A stretch of 64,000 nt of DNA from CAKSFT01 sp045544615 (GTDB taxonomy: Bacteria; Bacillota; Clostridia; UBA1381), in NCBI GenBank assembly GCA_045544615.1, contig JAZPZI010000020.1, positions 15,652-79,651 of the forward strand, read 5' to 3'. The position numbers and the translations under genes are program-made. This document shows, in pieces, positions 16,848 through 25,861 of the stretch. The notes under the pieces were generated by a model. That model saw only the letters and a list, made by a program, of their open reading frames with translations. It searched no databases and was not told the DNA's origin. Within the stretch, counting starts at the first letter, position 1, and each line of letters opens with the position of its first letter.

Positions 16848-18430
16848 TTTTAAAAAATTGCACCATACACGATAACGGAGAACTAACGCTCTGCGACATC
16901 CTTATCCGTAACGGGTTAATTGAAAAAATCGATACAACCCTTTCACTTGACGGCAAATTTGTCACCGACTGCTGCGGCAATCTTGTTTTGCCCGGGTTTA
17001 TTGATTCACATCTGCACATCCCCGGTCATATGTTATATGAGGCATGCGGCATCTGCCTCGATGAATGCCAAACAGTACCCGAATATATTGCAATGCTCAA
17101 TGAATACAAGAATCGTTTCCCAAAAGGGAAGGCAGTGCTCGGCTTTGGTTGGTGGGATGATATCATATATAAGTCGGACGAATATATCAATGATACAAAT
17201 TTTGCAAAGCTCATTGACGATATTTTCCCTGATAACCCTGTTATACTCTATTCAGCAGACTTTCATAGCGCATGGTGCAACACTCCGGCCTTGGACCGGA
17301 TGAATATCACAAAAGACACCACTCCCCCCGTAAACGGGATAATAGAGCGAACAAAAAACGGTGAACTCTCCGGCTTTTTAAGAGGCAAAGCTACTAATTC
17401 AATTAAAGAAAAAGAAGAAGTCTTCTCTTTTTCCGAAGCAGATTTTGAGGTGGCATTTAAAAAATATCAGGATCTTTTGCTGTCTTATGGCATAACAACA
17501 GTACAAACCCTGATGTTTATCGGAATATCCGCCGAAAAAGCATGGTCTGTGCTGAAACGCCTGGAAGAAAACAACGAGTTGATTATCAACATCAACGGCT
17601 ATGTTCCTGCCGAACCGGACGACGAACCGGCAGATCTTTTGAACAGATATTTCAAGATGCAATCCCTCAGCTCGAAAAAAATCAAAATAAATACAGTTAA
17701 AATATATATTGACGGTGTTGTCGAAAATCAGACTGCATATCTGAAATCGCCCTATAGCAACAACACCTCCAATTGCGGGCTTTTATACTGGGAGCCGGAA
17801 AAGCTCAACAGGCTTTGCAGCTTGCTCGAAGAAAACTCCATTCAGATTCACGCTCACACAATAGGCGACGCCGCTACAAGCGTTATCCTCAAAGCCCTGA
17901 ACTACGCCCAGAAGAATCATGGCAACAATAATTGCAGACACATCCTCGCACACCTTCAGGTGATTGACCAAAACGATCTGGCACTCTTTAAAGAAACAAA
18001 CGCAATCGCCTGTGTTCAGCCATTCTGGATAAACGGAAATCTCAATGACACCTCACTTGACTCAATTTTGCTCGGAGACCGTGCAAAAGATGAATACCCA
18101 ATAAGAAGTTTTATAGAAAACGGAATACGGCTGATATCATCAAGTGATTCACCGGTAACCGAAAAACCGCTACCTTTTATTGCTATTCATAACGCAGTCA
18201 ACAGGACACACGCCGAGAAAGCAGACCTTGATGATATGATTCAAAGCTACACATCGCACTCCGCTTTTGCCCTGATGCGAGAAACAGAAATCGGCAGGAT
18301 AAAACCGGGTATGATTGCGGATCTGGTTGTGACTTCAGAAAATTTATATTTAATCCCCGAATCTGACATTGGCAAAACTAAATGCTTGTTAACGATAGTT
18401 GACGGGAAAATTATATACAACAATTTGTAA
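16835..18430 (+). CDS. Metal-dependent amidohydrolase (YtcJ/amidohydrolase_3 type)
   Basis: 531 aa. TTG start at 16835 with GGAG ten bases upstream, inside the end of the preceding gene. The amidohydrolase barrel begins with the metal-binding HxH in GFIDSHLHIPGH; further ligands are in IQIHAHTIGDAAT, RHILAHLQVI and ISSSDSPV (Asp). The N- and C-terminal strands (ILIRNGLIEKID, GRIKPGMIADLVV) form the usual composite beta-sandwich. Members of this group hydrolyse N-acyl amides, formamides and similar C-N bonds; the substrate is unknown. It probably acts in the cytoplasm since no signal peptide is visible. Coupled to the membrane protein upstream, followed by comEC. Confidence 0.88.
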   Translation: MEELILKNCTIHDNGELTLCDILIRNGLIEKIDTTLSLDGKFVTDCCGNLVLPGFIDSHLHIPGHMLYEACGICLDECQTVPEYIAMLNEYKNRFPKGKAVLGFGWWDDIIYKSDEYINDTNFAKLIDDIFPDNPVILYSADFHSAWCNTPALDRMNITKDTTPPVNGIIERTKNGELSGFLRGKATNSIKEKEEVFSFSEADFEVAFKKYQDLLLSYGITTVQTLMFIGISAEKAWSVLKRLEENNELIININGYVPAEPDDEPADLLNRYFKMQSLSSKKIKINTVKIYIDGVVENQTAYLKSPYSNNTSNCGLLYWEPEKLNRLCSLLEENSIQIHAHTIGDAATSVILKALNYAQKNHGNNNCRHILAHLQVIDQNDLALFKETNAIACVQPFWINGNLNDTSLDSILLGDRAKDEYPIRSFIENGIRLISSSDSPVTEKPLPFIAIHNAVNRTHAEKADLDDMIQSYTSHSAFALMRETEIGRIKPGMIADLVVTSENLYLIPESDIGKTKCLLTIVDGKIIYNNL

Positions 18431-18436
18431 TATTAC

Positions 18437-18471
18437 GGAGGAGCCCGTATATGATCATCCGATACGGCTAA
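18437..18471 (+). other. Possible leader mini-ORF and hairpin before comEC
   Basis: A strong ribosome site (CGGAGGAG, 18437-18444) sits 6-8 bases ahead of ATG at 18451, which opens a six-codon frame (MIIRYG, stop at 18469-18471). comEC starts eight bases further on, in another frame and without its own good site. CCGTAT and ATACGG (about 18445-18467) can pair across the mini-ORF start. This could couple or limit comEC translation; it may equally be chance. Confidence 0.35.
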
Positions 18472-18478
18472 TACTTTT

Positions 18479-20785
18479 ATGTTTTCATATATAACAGCAA
18501 GCGCAGCAAGCCTGGTATCAGGAATATACCTTGCCGATTCGATGCCCTACATCAAGGCATCAGAGCTTATTGCTATATCGATAGTTTTGTGGGGAATCTT
18601 GTTTTTCTCGCTCAAAACTATTCGCAGGAAAATCACGGTTTGCACACTCTTTTTGGTGCTCGGCATCATATCTTTAAACTATGCAGGTGATTATACCAAA
18701 AACCCACTCTATCCATTCGAGGGAAAATACACAACCCTGACAGGTCATATCTGCGATCTTCCCGAGATGTACGACGGACTTTACTCATACAGGCTTCGTC
18801 TGGAGTCAGCAGAATATCTCGGCAACAAAATAAATACCGACGAGGTTATAAGACTCACCTCTGACGAAAAGCTTAATTTCGGCGATGAACTTATTGTCAA
18901 AGGCTTTTTGAAGACCTTTTTTGACAAGAAAAACAGTACCGACTATAACACAAAACGCTTTTACCAGAGTCATGGGGTTTTCTATAAAGCTTACGCCCGT
19001 GAGATTACTCCAACAAAGCTTAAATCCAATAAATGGACAATCTCTTATGCGGTAAACTATGTCCGGAACGGAATATGCAAAGCAATCGACTCGGAATTTG
19101 ACGGCGACCGTGCGGCAGTATTGAAAGCTATCTCGTGTGGAAACAAAAAGGGCTTTTCTGAAGACTACCACGATTTAATGATAAAAACAGGGATGACAAA
19201 ATATCTCTACTCCCCGTTTTTCCATATACATCTGATATTTATGCTTGTCGGATTTTTCTTTTCACGTATGAGAAAATCCACACGGGACTATCTCCTGATA
19301 GTTGCATTTTTGCTGTATGCAATAGTCAACTCTCACGCACCCGTATTTTTCAAAAACTCCCTGTTTTTGATTCTCGGGATAGTTATGGTAAAAAGGTACG
19401 GCTTTTCGCACCTGCCCGACACGCTCGGAATAACCGTACTTTCGATAGTTCTTGTAAATCCGCTTTTCTGTTTCGATGTCGGCTTCTCGGTGTCGGTAAT
19501 CTGCACCCTGATGTTTTATTATTTTTACGACATCCTTTACGAAAAGCTATGGTTTATCCCGTTCGGGAGAAAATTCGTCGCATTCTACATACTGACAACC
19601 TTTGGTATGCTGCCGTTTATGGCATACTTTTTCTCGGGAATTGCACCCTACACTAACCTGTTCGCACCGTTCTTTTCACTGGTTGTCGGAGTGCTGATAT
19701 TCTTAGTACCGCTATCTGCAATATTTATAAAGTTATTCGGAAGTTCTCTTTTCCTGAAGCCCATCATATCTGTGCTTTCGGTTCCGTTTTTAGAGCTTCC
19801 CGTTATTACCGACAAACTGCCCTTATCGCATATATACCTTCCCTTACCGGGTATTGCAGTGCTTTTGGCATTCTTCCTTACCTTGTATGTGTTTTATCAG
19901 TCACATCTCGGTTTGACGAAGAGCCGAAAAGCCATCCTGGCAACTGTGGTTGCATCAGCGCTGTGGCTTAGCATCCCTGCAGGCTACATATCAAACCTCG
20001 GCAGATGCGACATCACCTTTGTAAATGTAGACCAGGGCGACGGTGCGGTGATTGATATTGCCGGCGGTGAGACAATACTTGTAGACGGTGGCGGAAAGAC
20101 CGATTTTTCTACATATGACTGGGGAAAGAATATTTTTCTTCCCTACCTTATCGATAACGGTCACACCAAAATTGACATTGCCTTTGTTTCGCATTGCCAC
20201 GGAGACCATGTTCTCGGTATAATTGCGGCGGCAAAAACACTCTCTATCGGTGAGATTATTATGCCCGCCCAGAACAACGAAAACGAACACCATCAGGAGC
20301 TTGTCAGGATAGCATCCGAGCGCAACATCCCTATTCGCTATCTTGCCGCAGGAGATACGCTTCGCTTGAAATCAGGACTTAATATCGACATTCTCTCGCC
20401 CGATGCGGATAGTTTATCAGACGATGAAAACGAAAACTCACTTGTGCTGGAGTTCTCATATAAAGGGTTCACCTGCCTTTTCACAGGCGATATTGGCACA
20501 GAAACCGAACATTCTCTGCTCAATTCGGTATCCGATGTGGACATAGTAAAGATGGCACATCACGGCTCGGCTAATTCAAACTCGTATGAATTTGCAAACG
20601 CCATAACCGCCGAGTATGCGATTTGTTCAGCAGGCGAAAATAATATCTACGGCTTCCCGAAAGATGAGGCAGTCAAAAATTATCAAGATACCGGTGCAAA
20701 GGTTTTGCGGACCGACAAAAACGGTGAAATCACAGTAAGAATAGAAAAGGACGGTAACTACCGAATCTTTAGAAATAATCCATAG
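18479..20785 (+). CDS. comEC: ComEC/Rec2-family DNA uptake protein, divergent
   Basis: 768 aa, the normal size. N-terminal membrane segments and OB-like region (FEGKYTTLTGHICDLPEM...), central competence-type membrane domain (~240-500), and a C-terminal metallo-beta-lactamase domain with SHCHGDHVLGI, FTGDIGTETE and MAHHGSANSNS. ComEC forms the inner-membrane channel for single-stranded DNA during transformation, and the C-terminal domain is thought to degrade one strand. Oddity: the usual HLLAISGLH motif is replaced by TKYLYSPFFHIHL and the later SPSV-RA motif by HAPVFFKNSL, whereas the nuclease motifs are intact. The order comEC-holA is typical of Firmicutes. ComF is encoded at 23774. Confidence 0.9.
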   Translation: MFSYITASAASLVSGIYLADSMPYIKASELIAISIVLWGILFFSLKTIRRKITVCTLFLVLGIISLNYAGDYTKNPLYPFEGKYTTLTGHICDLPEMYDGLYSYRLRLESAEYLGNKINTDEVIRLTSDEKLNFGDELIVKGFLKTFFDKKNSTDYNTKRFYQSHGVFYKAYAREITPTKLKSNKWTISYAVNYVRNGICKAIDSEFDGDRAAVLKAISCGNKKGFSEDYHDLMIKTGMTKYLYSPFFHIHLIFMLVGFFFSRMRKSTRDYLLIVAFLLYAIVNSHAPVFFKNSLFLILGIVMVKRYGFSHLPDTLGITVLSIVLVNPLFCFDVGFSVSVICTLMFYYFYDILYEKLWFIPFGRKFVAFYILTTFGMLPFMAYFFSGIAPYTNLFAPFFSLVVGVLIFLVPLSAIFIKLFGSSLFLKPIISVLSVPFLELPVITDKLPLSHIYLPLPGIAVLLAFFLTLYVFYQSHLGLTKSRKAILATVVASALWLSIPAGYISNLGRCDITFVNVDQGDGAVIDIAGGETILVDGGGKTDFSTYDWGKNIFLPYLIDNGHTKIDIAFVSHCHGDHVLGIIAAAKTLSIGEIIMPAQNNENEHHQELVRIASERNIPIRYLAAGDTLRLKSGLNIDILSPDADSLSDDENENSLVLEFSYKGFTCLFTGDIGTETEHSLLNSVSDVDIVKMAHHGSANSNSYEFANAITAEYAICSAGENNIYGFPKDEAVKNYQDTGAKVLRTDKNGEITVRIEKDGNYRIFRNNP

Positions 20786-20795
20786 GAGGTATGAA

Positions 20796-21806
20796 ATGGC
20801 AAAGGATAACGGTTTTTCGGAACTTAAAAAACAGATAAAAGACAATAACCTAAAAAACATTTATCTTTTCTTCGGAGACGAGCTTTTTATAAAGGAACTC
20901 TATATCAAAAAACTCCGTGAGATGCTTGTTGACCCAAGCCTTGAGGATTTTAACTTTGCATTATTGGAAGGTAAAAATATGAGCCTTGATGCGGTTGACG
21001 ATGCACTTGAGAGCTTTCCTATGATGGCAGAAAAAAAGCTCGTGCTCATCAAAAACAGCGGCATATTCTCAAAGCCCAAAGAGGAGATAAAAGAGTTCTG
21101 GCAAAGCCGCATAAAATCTCTTCCCGACTATGTAACCCTCCTTTTTGATGAAGCCGACATCGACAAGCGAAGTGCTCTTTATAAGTCGGTACAAAGTGCA
21201 GGGCACACGGTTGAATTCGAGTATCTCGAGGAGGCCGATACTATAGCCTGGATTGAGCGCGAAGCTCGTGCTGCGGGCAAGACCATAACAAAGGAAAATG
21301 CAAGATATATGGTAAATATCTGCTCCGACGGTCTTACCGCAATCAGGAATGAGCTCGATAAACTCATCAGCTTTTGCGATAATGAAATCACATTGAGCGA
21401 CATCGACCGACTTGTTGCAAAATCCTTCTCGGTAAGGGTTTTTGAGCTTACCGATGCAATCATGGCAAAGGATGCCGACAAGGCAACCACACTCCTTTTC
21501 GATTTCAAAACGGTAAAGGAATCGGCGTTCAAAACTCTGCACCTTTTACTTGGAACATTTGAAAAAATGCTCCATGCAAAGCTCTTGCTCGGTGAGGGCG
21601 CAACGCAAAACGAAATTGCAGAAAAACTCGGATTACGACCCTTTTTGGTCAGAAAATATTTAGACAGTGCAAAACGGTTTAGCGAAGACTACTTGACAGA
21701 CCGTATAATGCGTGTTGCAGAAATTACATTTTCAATCGTCGAGGGTGCCGTTGATGAGTGGACAGCACTCGAACAGTATGTGCTCGAATCGGTAGAAAAA
21801 GTTTGA
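20796..21806 (+). CDS. holA: DNA polymerase III delta subunit
   Basis: 336 aa, start ATG five to six bases after AGGAGG. It begins with the delta-subunit pattern NIYLFFGDELFIKELYIKKLRE, and carries SFPMMAEKKLVLIKN, SDGLTAIRNELDKLI and the C-terminal helical collar region (FLVRKYLDSAKRFSEDYL). Delta opens the beta sliding clamp within the clamp loader complex. It lies 10 bp after comEC, as in many Firmicutes, and is the last protein gene before tRNA-Pro. Confidence 0.94.
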   Translation: MAKDNGFSELKKQIKDNNLKNIYLFFGDELFIKELYIKKLREMLVDPSLEDFNFALLEGKNMSLDAVDDALESFPMMAEKKLVLIKNSGIFSKPKEEIKEFWQSRIKSLPDYVTLLFDEADIDKRSALYKSVQSAGHTVEFEYLEEADTIAWIEREARAAGKTITKENARYMVNICSDGLTAIRNELDKLISFCDNEITLSDIDRLVAKSFSVRVFELTDAIMAKDADKATTLLFDFKTVKESAFKTLHLLLGTFEKMLHAKLLLGEGATQNEIAEKLGLRPFLVRKYLDSAKRFSEDYLTDRIMRVAEITFSIVEGAVDEWTALEQYVLESVEKV

Positions 21807-21824
21807 AAAAATCAGGATTTACTC

Positions 21825-21853
21825 TTGACTACACCATAAAGTTGTGTTATAAT
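21825..21853 (+). promoter_or_regulatory. Promoter of tRNA-Pro
   Basis: TTGACT at 21825-21830 and TATAAT at 21848-21853 with a 17-bp spacer, 25 bp ahead of the tRNA 5' end. Confidence 0.9.
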
Positions 21854-21878
21854 TTACCTTGTTCTTCTAAGAGAAGAT

Positions 21879-21938
<60 letters not shown>

Positions 21939-21955
<17 letters not shown>

Positions 21956-22270
21956 TATAACAAAAACCCCTGCTATAAAGTAGGGGTTTTTGTTGTATAT
22001 CCGATGAAAACAAACAGGACTTGAACCTTAAGAAGGCAACGAAGCGTTAAGAAAACGGTTGATAACCGTTTTTAGCGAAGTTGGTGTGAGTCGGGTACTG
22101 CGAACATCGTGAGCGGTCGACGAGCAGTCAAGACGCCATAGGCGGCTGTGTCCTGTTATCCCGACCATATAACTAAAACCCCTGCTATAAAGTAGGGGTT
22201 TTTGTTGTATATCCAATGAGATTTAACAGGACTTGAACCTTAAGAAGGCAACGAAGCGTTAAGAAAACGG
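21939..22270 (+). repeat. Duplicated tRNA-Pro tail block (120-bp direct repeats, 212-bp period)
   Basis: Blocks 21939-22058 and 22151-22270 are nearly identical: last 17 nt of tRNA-Pro with CCA, terminator, then AACAGGACTTGAACC...AAGAAGGCAACGAAGCGTTAAG. The last part, read on the minus strand, resembles the anticodon-stem (CGCTTCGTT) and T arm (AGGTTCAAGTCCTGTT) of the same tRNA with the middle shortened, i.e. an inverted tRNA fragment. Between the blocks (22059-22150) is gene-free DNA with a hairpin AAAACGGTT-GAT-AACCGTTTT at 22052-22072. No protein gene is present in 21956-22350. This looks like a scar of repeated integration at the tRNA 3' end. Confidence 0.85.
21962..21992 (+). terminator. 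Terminator of tRNA-Pro (second copy at 22174-22204)
   Basis: AAAAACCCCTGC / GTAGGGGTTTTT-type hairpin with a T-run. An almost identical copy lies 212 bp downstream within the repeated block. Confidence 0.88.
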
Positions 22271-22315
22271 GAGACTAAAGCTCTTATTAAATTCCCCCCG
22301 TTCACTCATCCACCA

Positions 22316-22347
22316 CACAAAAAACACCGACCTTAAGGTCGGGGTTT
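22316..22347. terminator. Terminator after pgsA
   Basis: Palindrome CCGACCTTAAGGTCGG at 22327-22342 flanked by T-runs on both strands; on the minus strand it ends pgsA. Confidence 0.85.
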
Positions 22348-22350
22348 TTC

Positions 22351-22902
22351 TTATTTTTTCAATATCTTTCTGTAAAACGCAGAGTACAGGACAAGCGATG
22401 CTATCATCACCGCTGCACATATGTAAATCATAACATCGGCAACAACCGGTGGGATTTCGGGGAAAAGTATCAGCAGGAATGTCACCGAATAGATTATGAC
22501 GGTGTTTACCTTGCCGTACCAGCGTGCACTGTTTACCGAATCCTTTCTCTTGATTGAAAGATATCCCATACAAATCATAGCAATCTCTCTTATCAGGAAA
22601 ACTATGATAAGCGGTATCATCAGCTTATATCTGACCGTCAGGCAGAGAATCAGACTCCCTTGAGTTGCCTTGTCCGCAACAGGATCCAAAATCTTGCCGA
22701 AGTCGGAAATCATATTGAATTTTCTTGCAATCTTTCCGTCTGCAATATCTGTAATTCCCGATAAAATTATAACGGCGAGTGCTGCATAATAGTTCTTTGC
22801 AAAACAATAAAGCCATATAATTACAGGTATCAGCAAAAGTCTGAAAGCACTGAGCATATTTGGAATTGTCAAAATTTCCTTTTTATTAAACAGCCTGTGC
22901 AT
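22351..22902 (-). CDS. pgsA: CDP-diacylglycerol-glycerol-3-phosphate 3-phosphatidyltransferase
   Basis: About 183 aa, several membrane segments. The CDP-alcohol phosphotransferase motif D-x2-D-G-x2-A-R-x8-G-x3-D-x3-D is complete: DIADGKIARKF ... GKILDPVADK. N-terminal LTIPNMLSAFRLLLIPV is typical of PgsA. It makes phosphatidylglycerophosphate, the first step to phosphatidylglycerol and cardiolipin. Start: ATG at 22902 has GGAGG five bases upstream; further upstream in-frame codons lack a site. It is a monocistronic minus-strand gene. Related family members (cardiolipin or phosphatidylserine synthases) are less likely given size and N-terminus. Confidence 0.9.
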   Translation of the reverse strand: MHRLFNKKEILTIPNMLSAFRLLLIPVIIWLYCFAKNYYAALAVIILSGITDIADGKIARKFNMISDFGKILDPVADKATQGSLILCLTVRYKLMIPLIIVFLIREIAMICMGYLSIKRKDSVNSARWYGKVNTVIIYSVTFLLILFPEIPPVVADVMIYICAAVMIASLVLYSAFYRKILKK

Positions 22903-23038
22903 ATTGCCCTCCACAAATTTCATTAGCAATCATAATGCTTATATTCTATTATATCACAACAAACAAAAAGTTCAAGTCCCATTGAGGAATATTTTTCAAA
23001 TTTCCCTACTTTTCTTGGTATTTTTACTCGCAAAAATA

Positions 23039-23063
23039 AAAAAGGACTTTTAAAAGTCCTTTT
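23039..23063 (-). terminator. Terminator of the sleB-like gene
   Basis: AAAGGACTTTTAAAAGTCCTTT palindrome with T-runs, directly after the stop codon. Confidence 0.88.
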
Positions 23064-23067
23064 TTAT

Positions 23068-23706
23068 TCAAACACAGAAAACATGCTTACCTATTGTTTT
23101 TACAACCTTTCTTGAGCGAATCCACGAATTGGTTGCAGTAACAGGGTTATAGTAATAAATCGCACCACCTGTCGGGTCCCAACCGTTTAAGGCATCCCTT
23201 GCCGCCTTATAGCAACTGTCGGGCGGTGTTACATTTATCTGCCCGTCGCTTACCGCAGTAAACGCACCCGGCTGATATATCACTCCTGCAATCGTATTCG
23301 GAAATGACGAGTGACTGACACGATTCAGAACAACAGCGGCAATCGCCACCTGCCCCTCATACTTCTCGCCTCGTGCCTCACCGCTGATTATTCTTGCAAG
23401 CAGATTTACATTCGAGTTATATGACGAGTTTGAGCCTGACGGGAGCCCGATTTTGGCAAGAGTCGCAGGCCCTGCAATACCATCGGGAGTAAGCCCGTTA
23501 TTCCGTTGGAACTTTTTCACCGCCGCCTCTGTCTTTGCACCGTATACTCCGTCAACTGCACCGACATTGTATCCCCAGTTTTTGAGTCTTTGCTGAATAT
23601 TTCGCACCTCTGTTCCCCTTGAGCCTCGCTTCGAGAGTGCAAAAATCTCCATAGGATATGACAAAAACATCATAAAACACATTAGAATTGCAAAAACTTT
23701 TTTCAT
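23068..23706 (-). CDS. sleB: SleB-type cell wall hydrolase with peptidoglycan-binding domain
   Basis: 212 aa. Signal peptide (KKVFAILMCFMMFLSYPMEIFA), then a peptidoglycan-binding repeat at ~30-85 (RGTEVRNIQQRLKNWGYNVGAVDGVYG), then the hydrolase_2 (SleB) domain with catalytic glutamate in ISGEARGEKYEGQVAIAAVVLNR and AIYYYNPVTA near the end. SleB enzymes are lytic transglycosylases that degrade spore cortex on germination; close paralogues (CwlJ, YkvT) act on vegetative walls, so the exact role is open. No ypeB neighbour, which usually accompanies true sleB. Start ATG at 23706 has GGGTG six bases upstream; the GTG at 23715 is inside that site. Confidence 0.85.
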   Translation of the reverse strand: MKKVFAILMCFMMFLSYPMEIFALSKRGSRGTEVRNIQQRLKNWGYNVGAVDGVYGAKTEAAVKKFQRNNGLTPDGIAGPATLAKIGLPSGSNSSYNSNVNLLARIISGEARGEKYEGQVAIAAVVLNRVSHSSFPNTIAGVIYQPGAFTAVSDGQINVTPPDSCYKAARDALNGWDPTGGAIYYYNPVTATNSWIRSRKVVKTIGKHVFCV

Positions 23707-23773
23707 TATATTCACCCTTTCTGATAAGTAAAACTATAAGTAGTCTTTACACAAAAAGGATATTTTATACATT

Positions 23774-24427
23774 TTATCGTATAACCGCCGCAAGAGTGAC
23801 TCCCACTACCTCTTTTGCTCCCTTCTCAAGCAACTCAGCAGCACACGACTCCATTGTCGCACCTGTTGTGTAGATATCATCCATAAGAAGAATCTTCTTT
23901 CCCAAAACTCTGCTGTTATCTGCCAAGTACGCATCCTGCACATTCTCAAACCGGAGCGTTGCAGAGCGCAGTTTGCTCTGACGCTTGTTGTGTCTTTTCT
24001 TGTAGATGCAATTTCCGTTATATTCCATTCCAAGCCGTTCGGCAAGAGGTCGTGCCAGAACATCGGTCTGATTGTAACCTCGCTCAAGGTATCTTTTCCT
24101 CGAAATCGGAATGGCAGTGATAAAGTCAAAGTCATCCCTCAGGTTCCAGTTTTTCAGATAATCGTAGAGAATCTCTGTGAAAATCTTTTCATACCTTGTC
24201 TGGTGCATAAACTTGAATCTTGTAATTGCACCCTTTATCGGCCGCTTATAATATAGTGGCGTAAAAAGAGCCGAGATACTTCCTTTTGCGGGCAATAGAT
24301 TTGGATAACCCGTATATTTTATTCTACCGTCGCAATGCTTGCAAAGACCTAAAAACTCCTCACTGATTTTCGCATCGCACCTGGCAAGCCGTCTTCTGCA
24401 ACAAATACAGATAAAGCTATCCTTCAT
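23774..24427 (-). CDS. comF: ComF family phosphoribosyltransferase-like protein
   Basis: About 217 aa. N-terminal cysteine cluster (CICCRRRLARC ... CKHC) forms the ComF zinc finger; the C-terminal PRTase domain has the PRPP loop LLMDDIYTTGATM and RGYNQTDVLARPLA. ComF is an ATP-independent partner of the competence helicase machinery in transforming Firmicutes and binds PriA and ssDNA-processing proteins. The second ATG (24427) has better spacing from GGGGAG than the first (24430). It lies between sleB and a CBS-domain membrane protein gene; comFA is not in the window. ComEC is present upstream, so part of the uptake system exists. Confidence 0.9.
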   Translation of the reverse strand: MKDSFICICCRRRLARCDAKISEEFLGLCKHCDGRIKYTGYPNLLPAKGSISALFTPLYYKRPIKGAITRFKFMHQTRYEKIFTEILYDYLKNWNLRDDFDFITAIPISRKRYLERGYNQTDVLARPLAERLGMEYNGNCIYKKRHNKRQSKLRSATLRFENVQDAYLADNSRVLGKKILLMDDIYTTGATMESCAAELLEKGAKEVVGVTLAAVIR

Positions 24428-24445
24428 CATCGTCTCCCCTTACTA

Positions 24446-24475
24446 AAATGAGCCGTGCGTTTTGCACGGCTCATC
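24446..24475 (-). terminator. Terminator between the CBS-domain gene and comF
   Basis: ATGAGCCGTGC-AAAAC-GCACGGCTCAT with TTTTA after it on the minus strand. Confidence 0.75.
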
Positions 24476-24477
24476 CG

Positions 24478-25779
24478 TTATTCTTCTTCGCCTGCCTCTT
24501 CCGGCTCAATTTTACATACAATAGCTTCTTCTATTCTGTGGTCCTCTATCCTGGTAACCTTAATTGCCAACCCGAACGCTTCGAGGTCGATTGTTGTTCC
24601 GTCATCAGGGATTGTCCCAAGCTCACCCAGAATCATGCCCGCAAAGGTGTTATATTCCTCAACCGGCAACTCAATCCCGAGTTCGTCAGAAACTGTATCA
24701 ATGTCCGCAGAACCAAGTATCTTCCATGTATTTTCATCAATAACAATAATTTCTTCCTCTTCGGTATCGTCCTCATTGTCGAGGTCGCCAACGATTTCTT
24801 CCAGAAGGTCGGACATCGAAATAATACCGCCAAGGCCACCATACTCATCAAGCACAACCGCAAAGTGTGTCTTTTTCTCCTGCATCTTTCTGAAAAGGTC
24901 TCTCGCCTTTATTGATTCAGGAACAAAATACGGCTGACGCAAAATCTCTTTTATATCATCCTCAGTTATACTGTCCTGTTTTCTCAAAAGCTTCAAGAAA
25001 TCACGGCTGTGAAGTATTCCGACAATATCGTCAACCTTTTCGCCGCAAACAGGATATATCGTGTGATTTGACTCATTTATGACATCTTCCCACTCTGCAA
25101 GATCCTCAAGCCAGAGGAAAATGACATCTGTTCTGTGGGTCATAATGCTCTCGGCAGGTGTTTCGTCGAGCTCAAAGATATTGTGAATCATCTCTTTTTC
25201 CTCGGGGTCTATCGCACCGCTCTCTGTTCCCACATCAACCATAAATCTGATTTCTTCTTCGGTTACCTCCTCGCTCTGTTCCTTTGGGTTAACACCGAAG
25301 ATAAGCGACACAATGTCCGCAATAAACGAAAGACCTCCTACAAACGGCATAAGAATGTAGTAAACAGCAAAGAAAAGCCACGAAAGCGAGAAAAGAATCT
25401 TCTCGGGATTTTTAGCCGCAATTCTTCTCGGCATATAAATACCGAAAACCAAAAGCACAACAAAAAGAATCAAAAGACTCAATCCGCATTCTGCAACCGC
25501 ACTTCCGAAATTCCATTTCGGCGAAACGGTAAATGTCACAAAAGCAGTAAGTAAAACCTCAATCGCAACGATAGAAAATCTGAAGCTGTTGTAAACCCTC
25601 ACAGGATTATCAAACGCCGCAATCAGTCTTTTTGCTGTCTTGTCGCCGTCCTCTGCACGCTTTTTGAGTCGTGCATCGCCAATCGCATCGGCAGCCGCCT
25701 CCACAAGGCGCAGGAGCGCAATCAAAATAACCAGTCCCAAACAAATCAATAGCCACGACGGGAACGTGTCCAAAATCAT
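24478..25779 (-). CDS. CNNM/hemolysin-C family transporter (DUF21, CBS pair, CorC domain)
   Basis: About 433 aa. N-terminal DUF21 membrane domain with four hydrophobic segments (to ~170), followed by two CBS repeats (AESIMTHRTDVIFLWLED ... and IKARDLFRKMQEKKTHFAVVLDEYGGLGGIISMSDLLEEIVGDL), then the CorC_HlyC domain (WKILGSADIDTVSDELGIEL...FAGMILGELG). Relatives (YhdP, CorC, CNNM) export magnesium or couple it to sodium. An acidic linker DNEDDTEEEEI is present. Historical 'hemolysin' naming does not imply cytolysis. Start ATG at 25779; spacing from GAGAGG is tight, so a start a few codons in (TTG at 25770) cannot be excluded. Confidence 0.88.
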   Translation of the reverse strand: MILDTFPSWLLICLGLVILIALLRLVEAAADAIGDARLKKRAEDGDKTAKRLIAAFDNPVRVYNSFRFSIVAIEVLLTAFVTFTVSPKWNFGSAVAECGLSLLILFVVLLVFGIYMPRRIAAKNPEKILFSLSWLFFAVYYILMPFVGGLSFIADIVSLIFGVNPKEQSEEVTEEEIRFMVDVGTESGAIDPEEKEMIHNIFELDETPAESIMTHRTDVIFLWLEDLAEWEDVINESNHTIYPVCGEKVDDIVGILHSRDFLKLLRKQDSITEDDIKEILRQPYFVPESIKARDLFRKMQEKKTHFAVVLDEYGGLGGIISMSDLLEEIVGDLDNEDDTEEEEIIVIDENTWKILGSADIDTVSDELGIELPVEEYNTFAGMILGELGTIPDDGTTIDLEAFGLAIKVTRIEDHRIEEAIVCKIEPEEAGEEE

Positions 25780-25861
25780 CAACCTCTCAATACATAATAA
25801 TTTTAATATATTATATCAAAAAACTATCTATGTGTCAAATTACTTTTATGTGACAAAGCGG

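Noticed and set aside
22028..22216. 62-aa ORF on the minus strand in the tRNA-tail repeat
   Set aside because: It spans repeated non-coding DNA, terminators and tRNA fragments, has no ribosome site and no protein-like pattern.
24448..24937. 155- and 160-aa ORFs opposite the CBS-domain gene
   Set aside because: Antisense shadows inside a gene with clear CBS and CorC domains.
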